DNA of 64,000 nt, from assembly GCA_965277875.1 (NCBI GenBank), contig CBDIDV010000002.1, forward strand, positions 4,526,001 through 4,590,000, read 5' to 3'. A program made the translations under genes and the position numbers. This stretch comes from CAWFQB01 sp965277875 (lineage in GTDB: Bacteria > Armatimonadota > Chthonomonadetes > Chthonomonadales > Chthonomonadaceae). The stretch's first letter is position 1. Each line of letters begins with the position of its first letter. Shown here piece by piece: positions 42,447 to 51,765 of this stretch. Below the pieces are notes generated by a model. It saw only the letters and a program-made list of their open reading frames with translations. It did not search any database and was not told the origin of the DNA.

Positions 42447-42896
42447 ATGAAACTTCTGCGGGCTGTTTTGAGTGGTTTTGCGGGAGCGTGTGCGATGACG
42501 CTGGCCCACCAGACGGCGCGGAAACTCACGCCCAACGCTCCGCGCCTGGACGTGCTGGGAATGCGGGCCATCGTTCGCGCGCTGCGCGGGCTGGACCAGA
42601 CACCGCCGCGGGGCAAGGATTTGTACGACCTCGCCTTTGCCGCCGACCTTGCCAGCAACACGGCCCTGTTCACTCTGGTAGGCGTAGGCGGCGATAACAA
42701 TTCTCTGGCAAAAGGCGCGCTGCTCGGCGCGGGCGCGGGCCTTGCCACAGCCACGCTGCCGCCCGCGCTTGGCCTGGGCCATCAGCCCGGCGAGGACGCG
42801 CCCAAAACGCAAATCCTTACCGTCGCCTGGTATCTGCTCGGCGGACTGACTGCCGCCCTCACGTTCCGCGTCCTCCAATCCAGATCTAACATTTGA
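42447..42896 (+). CDS. Small membrane protein of unknown function
   Basis: The protein has 149 residues from the ATG after GGGAGTGAAACA; an ATG at 42417 that overlaps the larB stop is an alternative. It has hydrophobic segments at about residues 3-20 (LLRAVLSGFAGACAMTLAHQ), 62-105 (ASNTALFTLVGVG, then GALLGAGAGLATATLPPALG) and 125-140 (ILTVAWYLLGGLTAAL). The pattern suggests three or four membrane helices with Gly/Ala packing. I do not recognise a family. It follows larB closely on the same strand. Confidence 0.65.
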   Translation: MKLLRAVLSGFAGACAMTLAHQTARKLTPNAPRLDVLGMRAIVRALRGLDQTPPRGKDLYDLAFAADLASNTALFTLVGVGGDNNSLAKGALLGAGAGLATATLPPALGLGHQPGEDAPKTQILTVAWYLLGGLTAALTFRVLQSRSNI

Positions 42897-43200
42897 ACTG
42901 GCGCATAGAAGCGGCATGGAAAGATTGCATAAAACCAGAGGGGCTGACGCCACCAGCATTCTCAACAAAACTAACGAACGTTCATTCCTGCTAAACCCAT
43001 TTTTGACAGCCTGAGCGCGTTTATTTCATGCAGAAGGCGATGCTCACTTGCCAATATTAGATTTCCAGACCTTGGCAGCTTACTCATTTGATGATACGTC
43101 ACGGCGTCGGCTGTCGTGTTGAAGAAATTTTGTACATTAAAAAAATAGATGAGGAGTTTTTCGAGTAGCCTTGCCTACTGATTGAAATGGAGGAACAGCA
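42897..43200. other. Non-coding interval before the AbrB/PIN locus
   Basis: About 300 bases without a visible gene, AT-richer toward its right end. It contains the ribosome-binding site (AATGGAGGAACAGC) of the antitoxin gene. No clear promoter or repeat was found. Confidence 0.5.
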
Positions 43201-43524
43201 ATGACAATGGTACATTATGTGGCGGAAGTGAAAAGCAGCCTGCTGCTGGAACTGCCTGCCGAAGCCAACACTCTTCACCTCAAACCCGGCGATAAGATTC
43301 AGGTACAGTTGAACGCCGAGCAGCCGACAGCCAGCCAAAAGGAGGCTCTCTCCGCGCTTGATGCGAAAGCGAAAGCCGCCATCGCCATGCTGGATACTTG
43401 GATCGCGGAAGGACAAGCCGCTGATGAGGTGACACGCCTTGAAGCCGAGCAGGAGTTAGAAGAATTCAAGCGCAACATGAACGCCAACCGAGCGGTGACG
43501 GGTGAAAGGCCAGTTTATCCATGA
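43201..43524 (+). CDS. AbrB-type antitoxin
   Basis: The protein has 107 residues. The N-terminal half is a SpoVT/AbrB-like swapped-hairpin domain (SSLLLELPAEANTLHLKPGD then KIQVQL), which would bind DNA at the locus promoter. The C-terminal half is an acidic helix (TRLEAEQELEEFKRNMNANR) that would cover the toxin. The stop overlaps the ATG of the PIN-domain gene (ATGA), as in VapBC-type operons. The ribosome site is strong. Confidence 0.8.
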   Translation: MTMVHYVAEVKSSLLLELPAEANTLHLKPGDKIQVQLNAEQPTASQKEALSALDAKAKAAIAMLDTWIAEGQAADEVTRLEAEQELEEFKRNMNANRAVTGERPVYP

Positions 43525-43976
43525 CGAAGCACATTGTCTTAGACTCATCACCTCTTGGCCTTCTCTCCAACCCAAATGCGACTGCCGCCTTTCTTGCTGT
43601 CAGCCAATGGAGCCGCGATTGTATAATTGCCGGACATCAACTCTACATTCCTGAAGTAATTGATTATGAACTCCGGCGCGAACTTTTACGCGCCGGAAAA
43701 ACAAGGGGCATCGCCAAACTGGACAGCCTTAAAAGCCTCTTCAACTACTTGCCCATTACAACAACTGCCATGCTGCTTGCTGCTGATTTGTGGGCAATGG
43801 CGCGGCGCACGGGCATTCCGACTGGCGACCCCAAGAAGCTGGATGTTGATGTGATCCTCGCCGCCCAGGCCCTCACCTTGTCTGTTCCCGCGGGCGACCT
43901 GATTGTAGCAACCTCCAATGTCAGCCATATCTCACGCTTTGTGTACGCTGAGTTATGGACGAAGATCACGCCATGA
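43521..43976 (+). CDS. PIN-domain ribonuclease toxin (VapC-like)
   Basis: The protein has 151 residues. It has the order of PIN-domain acidic residues: Asp8 in IVLDSSPLG, Glu45 in YIPEVIDYE and Asp108/Asp110 in KKLDVDVILAAQA, followed by IVATSNVSHISRF, the usual last strand and Asn. It probably cleaves RNA. It is translationally coupled to the AbrB-type antitoxin and, at its own end, to a third small gene (ATGA overlap). Confidence 0.85.
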   Translation: MTKHIVLDSSPLGLLSNPNATAAFLAVSQWSRDCIIAGHQLYIPEVIDYELRRELLRAGKTRGIAKLDSLKSLFNYLPITTTAMLLAADLWAMARRTGIPTGDPKKLDVDVILAAQALTLSVPAGDLIVATSNVSHISRFVYAELWTKITP

Positions 43977-44149
43977 AAAACGTCGAGACGAAGAAGGCAC
44001 ATTCGCAAAATCCTGTGCCGCAGGATAAAACATTACAACTGCTCGCGCAGTGGCGCGAGGAAGATGCCGCTGAAAATCTGGAAGAACTGGAACGGCGTGA
44101 CGCCGAACTGCAAGAGTTCAAGGCGAACCTGCAAAAAAAACGCGTTTGA
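43973..44149 (+). CDS. Small acidic helical protein, third gene of the AbrB/PIN locus
   Basis: The protein has 58 residues, charged and helical. Its C-terminal segment LEELERRDAELQEFKANLQK resembles the antitoxin tail LEAEQELEEFKRNMNANR two genes upstream, so it may be a second toxin-binding factor. The ATGA overlap with the toxin stop supports the start; an in-frame ATG at 43955 is possible. Its stop is 1 base from the stop of the convergent amidotransferase gene. Confidence 0.65.
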   Translation: MKNVETKKAHSQNPVPQDKTLQLLAQWREEDAAENLEELERRDAELQEFKANLQKKRV

Positions 44150-44150
44150 A

Positions 44151-44714
44151 TCAGCTTTGCAGGAAGTTGCGCAGCAGGTCTTTGCCGTGTTGGGTCAGGG
44201 CGCTTTCGGGGTGGAACTGGACGCCCTCAATGCTGTATTCGCGATGCCGGATGCCCATGATCTCGCCCTCGGCTGTCTGGGCGGTGATCTCCAGGCAGGC
44301 GGGCAGGGTATCGCGCCGGATCACAAGGGAATGGTAGCGCGTGGCCTCGAAGGGCCGGGGCAGGTCGCGGAAGACGCCCTTTCCCTCGTGGTGGATGGGC
44401 GACGTTTTGCCGTGCATGATGCGGTAATTACGTATCACATCGCCGCCGAACGCCTGCCCGATGCTCTGATGCCCCAGGCACACGCCGAAGATAGGTATCT
44501 GCCCCGCAAACCGCTGTATCAGCGGTACGCTCACGCCCGCCTCCGTAGGCGTACAGGGGCCGGGCGAGATAAGAATGCGGTTCGGGCCAAGCGCGGCAAT
44601 TTCGTCCAGCGTGATCTGGTCATTGCGCCGCACTTCCACCTGCTCCCCCAACTCTCCCAGATACTGCACCAGGTTATAGGTAAAACTGTCGTAGTTGTCA
44701 ATCACCAGTATCAT
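44151..44714 (-). CDS. Glutamine amidotransferase, component II of anthranilate or aminodeoxychorismate synthase
   Basis: The protein has 187 residues, the standard length, and starts MILVIDNYDSFTYNLVQYLG after AGGAAGAAAACGC. The class I glutamine amidotransferase triad is complete: Cys in IFGVCLGHQSIGQ, and His/Glu in GVQFHPES. RNDQITLDEI and ISPGPCTPTEAG are family motifs. It supplies ammonia from glutamine to chorismate for tryptophan or folate. The other subunit is not in the window, so trpG and pabA cannot be told apart. Confidence 0.93.
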   Translation of the reverse strand: MILVIDNYDSFTYNLVQYLGELGEQVEVRRNDQITLDEIAALGPNRILISPGPCTPTEAGVSVPLIQRFAGQIPIFGVCLGHQSIGQAFGGDVIRNYRIMHGKTSPIHHEGKGVFRDLPRPFEATRYHSLVIRRDTLPACLEITAQTAEGEIMGIRHREYSIEGVQFHPESALTQHGKDLLRNFLQS

Positions 44715-44820
44715 GCGTTTTCTTCCTCGCGGCCTGTCTCTATAACTGCACTGCTTGTGTGACGATTTTCTACGTCCGTGTTTGACTTTGCGCCCGCCGC
44801 GCTTTGCGTTCAAGTTCTTT

Positions 44821-46014
44821 TCAAAATACGCTCAGGTCGTCCACGTCTACACAGTCGCCCGCGAACTCAGCCTTGACGGTCTTTTGATACCGCTGCTTTC
44901 GGGGGCGCAGATAAATGCCGTCTCCGTCCGGGCGTCCCATCTGCCGCGCGGCTTCGGCAAGTCCGATGGACGCGGCCTGCCGATAGTGATACCACTCGTC
45001 CGTAACAGGCGGCAGGCTTGCATACGTCACTCTGTCCTGCAAATCACGGGGCGCGTTCCACGCTTCGTTTACGTCCTGCTCATCGGCCAATACGACAAGC
45101 GTGTTCTGCGCGGCACGAGTGGCGAGCGGCATGGCATACAGTGGCCTGCCTGTCTGCATTCGTGTCAACACGGTTATTTTATCATACGCGGCCAGTAGAT
45201 CGGGCGGGCAGGGTATCACTTTGATCGGGTTGCGGCCTCTCCGCGCCGCGCCCCGACCCTCGGCTTTCATCAGGCGGTCGCAGGCGTACCAGGCGTTGTG
45301 CCGATCTGCGAGAAATACGCGCTCCCAGCCGAACGCGCAGGCCGAACGAATCACGCTGCCCAACTCCATCGGGTCGCGTCCGCCGATCAGCAGTACATCG
45401 GGCCGCGCCTTTTGCACCGCGCCGAGCGTCTGCCGCTTGTGTCCCAGCAGCGCATCGCCTTCCCCGCCCCGCGCCTCGTTGACGGTCAGATAATACAGCA
45501 TCACGGCAGCGGCAGCCGCCACATTCAGGCAGTTGATGTTCTGCGATACGAGCGGGATTTCGGCCACGCTATGCGCCCGTTTCAGCGTTTGCCGCCTTAT
45601 CCCCTTCGCCTCATTGCCCACGATTAAAGCGCGTCGGTTTGTCGCTACGCCCACCGCTTCAGCCTGTCCTGAGTTTGTATTGAAAACGGGTGGGCGGCAG
45701 TCATAGATGCTTTGCGCGTTCGGCGTGTTTTCCGCCGCCAGCAGCCAATCGAAAGCGTCGAGCGGCGAAGCAGTTACTTTTGCGCGTTCTTCTTGTGCGG
45801 TCAGAGGGCAGGATTCGATTGCAGCGCCTGCGGCGTTTGTACTCGAAAAATCCGCAGCATTGTAAGCGACGTAATCGCCGCCCCACGCGCGGGCGGCGTC
45901 GCTCAGGGCCTGCGCGTTCCATGCGCCGGCGATCTCCTCGCCGATTAGAGTAAAAGGTCTGGAAGGCATAAGCAAATAGTGTACGGGATTGTTTCTGATT
46001 GTCAGGGTGTCCAA
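44821..46014 (-). CDS. Tandem SPOUT (TrmH-type) RNA methyltransferase-like protein
   Basis: The protein has 397 residues, about twice a single SPOUT domain. The first half has the cofactor-knot motifs IVGNEAKGI (131-139) and IPLVSQNINCLNVAAAAA (153-170), but its motif-1 position reads NAQALSDAARAWGGDYV, with Asp where the catalytic Arg is expected. The second half has a good motif 1, MELGSVIRSACAFGW (216-230), but its knot (LVVLADEQDV, then EWYHYRQAASIGLAEAARQ) lacks NExG and SLNV. The chain therefore looks like an intramolecular dimer with divided duties. SPOUT enzymes methylate tRNA or rRNA; the target is unknown. It overlaps the protease gene upstream by 13 bases. Confidence 0.75.
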   Translation of the reverse strand: MDTLTIRNNPVHYLLMPSRPFTLIGEEIAGAWNAQALSDAARAWGGDYVAYNAADFSSTNAAGAAIESCPLTAQEERAKVTASPLDAFDWLLAAENTPNAQSIYDCRPPVFNTNSGQAEAVGVATNRRALIVGNEAKGIRRQTLKRAHSVAEIPLVSQNINCLNVAAAAAVMLYYLTVNEARGGEGDALLGHKRQTLGAVQKARPDVLLIGGRDPMELGSVIRSACAFGWERVFLADRHNAWYACDRLMKAEGRGAARRGRNPIKVIPCPPDLLAAYDKITVLTRMQTGRPLYAMPLATRAAQNTLVVLADEQDVNEAWNAPRDLQDRVTYASLPPVTDEWYHYRQAASIGLAEAARQMGRPDGDGIYLRPRKQRYQKTVKAEFAGDCVDVDDLSVF

Positions 46015-46682
46015 AGTCGGGAAACGACGCGGCGGGCGTAGGTGTCGGCGCAGGCTTCGTGGTCGGCGCGGCGGCAGGCGGGCGTACTCTGTCGGCCCCG
46101 GTCACGCTGCAATACATGATGACCGATCTCGTGCGCCAGGACTTCAAAGAGAAAGAAGGCGAGCAGGCCGTCCGGCTCCCACCAGACCGTTGTTCGCCGC
46201 GCCGTGGTCTCCACATCCAGGCGCGCGGCATGACGCGTGAACGCGCGCAGGTCGCTGTCGCAGGGTACAAACGCCAGCCGCCACGGGGAAGGAGGCACGG
46301 CGTAAATGTCAATCGCGCCGCCAAGCGTGTACTCGGCGAACGTCACGCCCTGCGGGGTAAACAGGCATTGCTGCCGTAGACGCACCCGGCGCAGACCGTA
46401 CAGGGACGCGGGGCCGAGTATGGCGAAGAACCGGCGTACATCGGAGGGACAAAGCGGAAGAACCAGGTCGGGCAGCGGCTTGTGCGTCGTGATGCGCGGC
46501 CCTCCCGACAACCGTACAGGCGCGTCCGTGTCCGCAGCGATTGTGACAGGCCGAAAATGTGTTTCACGACCGGACAGCAGCGCCGCTTCCGCGTACCGCG
46601 CGCTATGGGGCCGAAGCAGGCGGCGAGTCGCGCGTTCCGTAATGTGTTGGGTATGCAGGGATCGGGAAATAGGTGTCCTCAC
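46002..46682 (-). CDS. Zincin-type metalloprotease-like protein (HEXXH)
   Basis: The protein has 226 residues with no signal peptide. The zinc-binding helix is LAHEIGHHVLQ (HEIGH at 184-188), and ADHEACADTYARR (about 206-218) supplies a gluzincin-like third ligand Glu209. The N-terminal 170 residues contain strands (VTFAEYTLGGAIDIYAV) but no recognised domain. The start overlaps the stop of the membrane protein gene, and the end overlaps the start of the SPOUT gene, so the three are translated together. The substrate is unknown. Confidence 0.75.
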   Translation of the reverse strand: MRTPISRSLHTQHITERATRRLLRPHSARYAEAALLSGRETHFRPVTIAADTDAPVRLSGGPRITTHKPLPDLVLPLCPSDVRRFFAILGPASLYGLRRVRLRQQCLFTPQGVTFAEYTLGGAIDIYAVPPSPWRLAFVPCDSDLRAFTRHAARLDVETTARRTTVWWEPDGLLAFFLFEVLAHEIGHHVLQRDRGRQSTPACRRADHEACADTYARRVVSRLWTP

Positions 46683-46996
46683 AAAAGCGGTTTGCGATAG
46701 GCGTTCCAGTAGACCAGCCAGGCTATGATGAAAAACAAACCACCCGGCTGCACGATGAGCGCCACGAACACGAATAGGACCGCGCTGCCCACAAACGTCG
46801 TAATCACATCCTGTGAGGCCAGGTCAATCAGCATCCACGCAGCCAGCAGCAGACGCGCTCCCAGATATACGGGGTACAGGATCGGGCCGATGAACGGGAT
46901 AAAGGGAATGATGACAAGCACAGTCCACAGTGTCCAGCCTAAAGGCGGCCATGCTTTTCCCAGCCCGCGCACAATCGCGGCGCAGTATCTTTGCAT
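46679..46996 (-). CDS. Small polytopic membrane protein
   Basis: The protein has 105 residues from an ATG preceded by AGGAACCTGTG (a GTG one codon earlier is possible). It has two or three membrane helices: WTLWTVLVIIPFIPFIGPIL (about 20-40), ARLLLAAWMLI (about 47-58) and VGSAVLFVFVALIVQPGGLFF (about 68-90). I recognise no family. It is the first gene of a coupled set with the HEXXH protease and the SPOUT protein. An 11-bp tandem repeat lies directly upstream. Confidence 0.7.
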   Translation of the reverse strand: MQRYCAAIVRGLGKAWPPLGWTLWTVLVIIPFIPFIGPILYPVYLGARLLLAAWMLIDLASQDVITTFVGSAVLFVFVALIVQPGGLFFIIAWLVYWNAYRKPLL

Positions 46997-47018
46997 CACA
47001 GGTTCCTCACAAAGTTCT

Positions 47019-47051
47019 TATCCGCTTCATATCCGCTTCATATCCACTTCT
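47019..47051. repeat. 11-bp tandem repeat upstream of the membrane protein gene
   Basis: Three copies of TATCCGCTTCA (the last TATCCACTTCT) followed by a partial fourth, 23 bases upstream of the start of the minus-strand gene. Confidence 0.9.
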
Positions 47052-47112
47052 TATCGCCATTGCGCGTACCTTGCTAAACATGCCGTCCACGGGGCGCGAG
47101 ATGTTTGTAAAA

Positions 47113-47174
47113 GACGGGTACAAAAAACGTACCCGTCTTGGAGTCGGCTACGCCGACAAGCGTCCTCGCGGACG
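47113..47174 (+). repeat. Stacked-hairpin repeat, copy at 47 kb
   Basis: GACGGGTAC/GTACCCGTC, GTCGGC-TAC-GCCGAC and CGTCC-TCGC-GGACG follow in the same order and spacing as at 20377. The middle stem has changed on both sides while remaining paired. Confidence 0.85.
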
Positions 47175-47284
47175 CGATGCGCTCACGTAAAATTGTGGGC
47201 GTTCAACGAAGATCTGCCAGTACCTTCACCGATGCCTTTACAAGGCAATGCGCAGGCTGATGACGGGCAAGACGCTATGGTCTT

Positions 47285-47614
47285 TTAGAACCGCTCGAAG
47301 CGCTCCACGTCCAGCACAAAGCAGACCGCGCCGCCCACCAGAACCTTGACCGGGCTGGGCATGAAGCCGCCGGTCGGGGCCGCGTCGGGGGGCAGGACGT
47401 TGACGAACTGCTCGCGCTGCTTGCAGCTTTCGCTGATGACATCTATCACGCGCTGCGGGTCGTCGCCGTCCACGCCGATGAGCAGGGTCACGTTGCCCTC
47501 GCGCAGAAAGCCGCCCGTACTGCCGATTTTGGTGAACTTGTAGCCGCTGCGCAGCAACGCTTCGGTGATCTTATTTTTGTCGCGATCATGCACGACGGTA
47601 ATGACGAGTTTCAT
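47285..47614 (-). CDS. darA: Cyclic-di-AMP receptor (PII-like, DarA/YaaQ)
   Basis: The protein has 109 residues starting MKLVITVVHDRDKNKITEAL after GGAGGG. The sequence GYKFTKIGSTGGFLREGNVT is the ligand loop of the DarA/PstA family (DUF970), and VLVGGAVCFVLDVERFERF is its usual C-terminus. The homotrimer binds cyclic di-AMP, which controls potassium and osmolyte balance in bacteria that use it. In Bacillus the gene lies next to tmk, and the same is true here, where the two genes are 99 bases apart on the same strand. Confidence 0.93.
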   Translation of the reverse strand: MKLVITVVHDRDKNKITEALLRSGYKFTKIGSTGGFLREGNVTLLIGVDGDDPQRVIDVISESCKQREQFVNVLPPDAAPTGGFMPSPVKVLVGGAVCFVLDVERFERF

Positions 47615-47713
47615 CCGCTCAAACCCTCCGGGTTTTGTTTGTTGTTCGTGGGCGGGCTGATTCGTTTGTCTTGTCACCTGCTGAATACCCGCTGAACAAG
47701 CAACAAGCAACTA

Positions 47714-48328
47714 TCAACTTTTCATCCGCTGGCGTACCAGGTCGTAAATGCGGGTGTGCAGGGCGTCCGGGGTCAGGGCGGCGTCCAGCACGATGATCCG
47801 TGCGGGGTTATTCGCCGCCGCATTAAGAAAACCCTGCCGCGCGCGCTGGTGAAACGCAAGCCCCTCGTTTTCCATGCGGTTGTGATCGGGCTGACGGGCG
47901 AGGCCGGATGCGGGGTCTGCATCGAGAAGGAAAGTCAGGTCAGGAAGCAGGCCGTTCGTGGCGAACTCGTTCAGTCGGGCGACCGTATCCATTCCCAGGC
48001 CGCGCGCCAGGCCCTGATAGGCGACGCTGCTGTCAATGAAACGGTCGCATAGCACAACGCCGCCCCGTTCCAGGTGCGGACGTATCACATATTCCACGTT
48101 TTGAGCGCGGGACGCGAGGAAGAGCAGCAGCTCGGCGCGGGGAGTCATGTCGTGGGCGAGAAGCAGGCCGCGCACACTCTCGCCTACGCGGTCGCCGCCC
48201 GGTTCCCGCGTCACGCAGACACTCTGCCCGGCCTGCTCCAAAGCCAAGCGGAGGAGGGCAATCTGCGTGGTTTTCCCCGCGCCCTCGCCCCCCTCAAAAG
48301 TAATAAACAGCCCCGGCCTATCAGTCAA
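47714..48328 (-). CDS. tmk: Thymidylate kinase
   Basis: The protein has 204 residues. The P-loop is FEGGEGAGKTTQ (residues 11-22), the DR(F/Y/H) motif is LCDRFIDSSVAYQG, and TREPGGDRVGESVR is the substrate-binding stretch. The LID region QPDHNRMENEG has the usual acidic/basic pattern. It phosphorylates dTMP to dTDP with ATP for DNA synthesis. It is upstream of darA on the same strand, a conserved pair. Confidence 0.96.
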   Translation of the reverse strand: MTDRPGLFITFEGGEGAGKTTQIALLRLALEQAGQSVCVTREPGGDRVGESVRGLLLAHDMTPRAELLLFLASRAQNVEYVIRPHLERGGVVLCDRFIDSSVAYQGLARGLGMDTVARLNEFATNGLLPDLTFLLDADPASGLARQPDHNRMENEGLAFHQRARQGFLNAAANNPARIIVLDAALTPDALHTRIYDLVRQRMKS

Positions 48329-48346
48329 CGGAAACTCCCAATCCAG

Positions 48347-48488
48347 AGACAGGATTAACAGGATTTTCAGGATGAACAGGATTTCTAAAGACGACGCAAA
48401 GGCAGTTGGAGGATGTAGCCATAATCACCGGCATACTGCTCCGCCAAGTTCTTCCGCCTGCTGAAGAGAAATCCTGTTAATCCTGTCT
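48347..48488. repeat. Inverted repeat of the AATCCTGTT family
   Basis: Perfect 20-bp arms, 48347-48366 and 48469-48488, with further GGATGAACAGGATTT units after the left arm. It fills the gap between the R3H ATPase gene and tmk. The 9-bp period is clear (AACAGGATT). Confidence 0.9.
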
Positions 48489-48496
48489 AAACGCAT

Positions 48497-50536
<2,040 letters not shown>

Positions 50537-51103
50537 AAAGGGTTGTGTGCCACTCCTTCTTGCTATCGGCGCGGTCGGTACGGATCAAAATACCAGAGGC
50601 GGAGCGGTATTTGCATTCCGCGAGCGCGGCGGCAAGAGCGGCGGACGTGAGGAACAGGCGTGGTATCGCCCCCATAGACACAACGGGCCACAGATGCGCG
50701 GCGGGCGTCGTGCGGATGTGGGGAGGATGCGACGGTGTTCGGTCGCGCCCGCGAATTGATGATGCGCGTCGGGCTTCCGGCCCTTAGCGCACAACGCGGT
50801 CAGATTTAGTTTCCTGTCGGGATTGAGCGGCGGATAGACCGCTCACAGGAAAGACTGCGCGATTCGGGAAGGACAGCAGAACAATCGAGAACAAACGTCT
50901 GCGTCACTGATTACCATGTATCAAGACCGAATCCGGGCGCGAAAAGTTTCCATAATGCTGGATTTTTACCGCTTCGGCAGTGGAGAGACAGAGAGACAGA
51001 GGAAAAACCGGGGAAGGTAAGGAAAACACGAGAACGTTCAATAGGAACCGCGAAACACGCGAAGCACACGAGAAGAAGAACAAAAAACACAGGGGCAAAG
51101 GCA
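50537..51103. other. Non-coding interval between the R3H ATPase and Uma2 genes
   Basis: About 570 bases with no convincing gene. Divergent promoters for both flanking genes should lie here. It contains one bulged hairpin (listed separately) and, near 50983-51002, a short AGAGACAG run related to the larB repeat. The right end is purine-rich. Confidence 0.5.
50810..50852 (+). other. Two-part hairpin of unknown role
   Basis: TTTCCTGT (50810-50817) pairs with ACAGGAAA (50845-50852); within it GAGCGG (50825-50830) pairs with CCGCTC (50839-50844), leaving a one-sided 7-base bulge. It has no U-tail, so a leader RNA structure or a protein site is more likely than a terminator. Confidence 0.45.
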
Positions 51104-51607
51104 ATGGCGATCAGCGAGGACCTTGTACGCGCCGCCTACGAACTGGCGGGCATACGGCTTGAGTCGGCGGGAGGCATGACAACGTGGGAAGCGCCCTTCT
51201 TTCCCCAACATCAAAAAGCGATATTCCGCATTCTATCCAGCGTTCGGCAGGCGGTTTACGCAGGCAACGACGGCATAGGCGGGCGCTTTTGCGTTCGCAA
51301 TGTGGATATACGTTTTCCTGAGGGGTCGCTCAAGTGTCCTGACATCAGCATCTTCTGCCGTGAACCCGACGAGCAGGATAGTGCTGTGACCTTGCTGCCC
51401 GAAGCCGTCATCGAAATCATCAGCAAGGATTATGAGGCCAAAGACACGCTGATCGGCGTTCCGTTCTACGTCAGCCAGGGTATTCGCGACGTGATTACGT
51501 TCGATCCCGTCACCAACCGCGTGGTTCACATCCGGGGCGCAAATCGAACCGAACACGACTCACCGATTGAGATAAATCTGCTGTGCGGCTGTGTCTGCAC
51601 GGTCTGA
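51104..51607 (+). CDS. Uma2 family endonuclease-like protein
   Basis: The protein has 167 residues, shorter than the copy at 4149. It keeps the PD-(D/E)XK-type core: RFCVRNVDIRFPEGSLKCPD then ISIFCREP, followed by LLPEAVIEIISKDYEAKD and GVPFYVSQGIRDVITFDP. The N-terminal substrate strand part is reduced, with PFFPQHQKAIFRILSSVRQA instead of the usual YEILDGE motif. A nuclease role is inferred from the family and is not proven. It stands alone with an inverted repeat after it. Confidence 0.82.
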   Translation: MAISEDLVRAAYELAGIRLESAGGMTTWEAPFFPQHQKAIFRILSSVRQAVYAGNDGIGGRFCVRNVDIRFPEGSLKCPDISIFCREPDEQDSAVTLLPEAVIEIISKDYEAKDTLIGVPFYVSQGIRDVITFDPVTNRVVHIRGANRTEHDSPIEINLLCGCVCTV

Positions 51608-51623
51608 CACTTTGGAAACTTAC

Positions 51624-51758
51624 CGCCCGCTGCGCTGGAGACGCAGAGGAAAGCCAACGCGAGAAAGATAAGGGGACCGTCCTCTGCGTTGGTTTATGTA
51701 TGACGTCTTTTCCCTCTTGTTTTGCCTCTGTGTCTCTGCGTCTCCAGCGCAGCGGGCG
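51624..51758. repeat. Inverted repeat between Uma2 and ruvA
   Basis: CGCCCGCTGCGCTGGAGACG and following bases (51624-51648) are complementary to 51734-51758. The loop contains CCTCTGCGTTGG and CCTCTGTGTC units. It sits between two convergent stop codons and may serve as a terminator for both. Confidence 0.85.
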
Positions 51759-51765
51759 ATTGATC

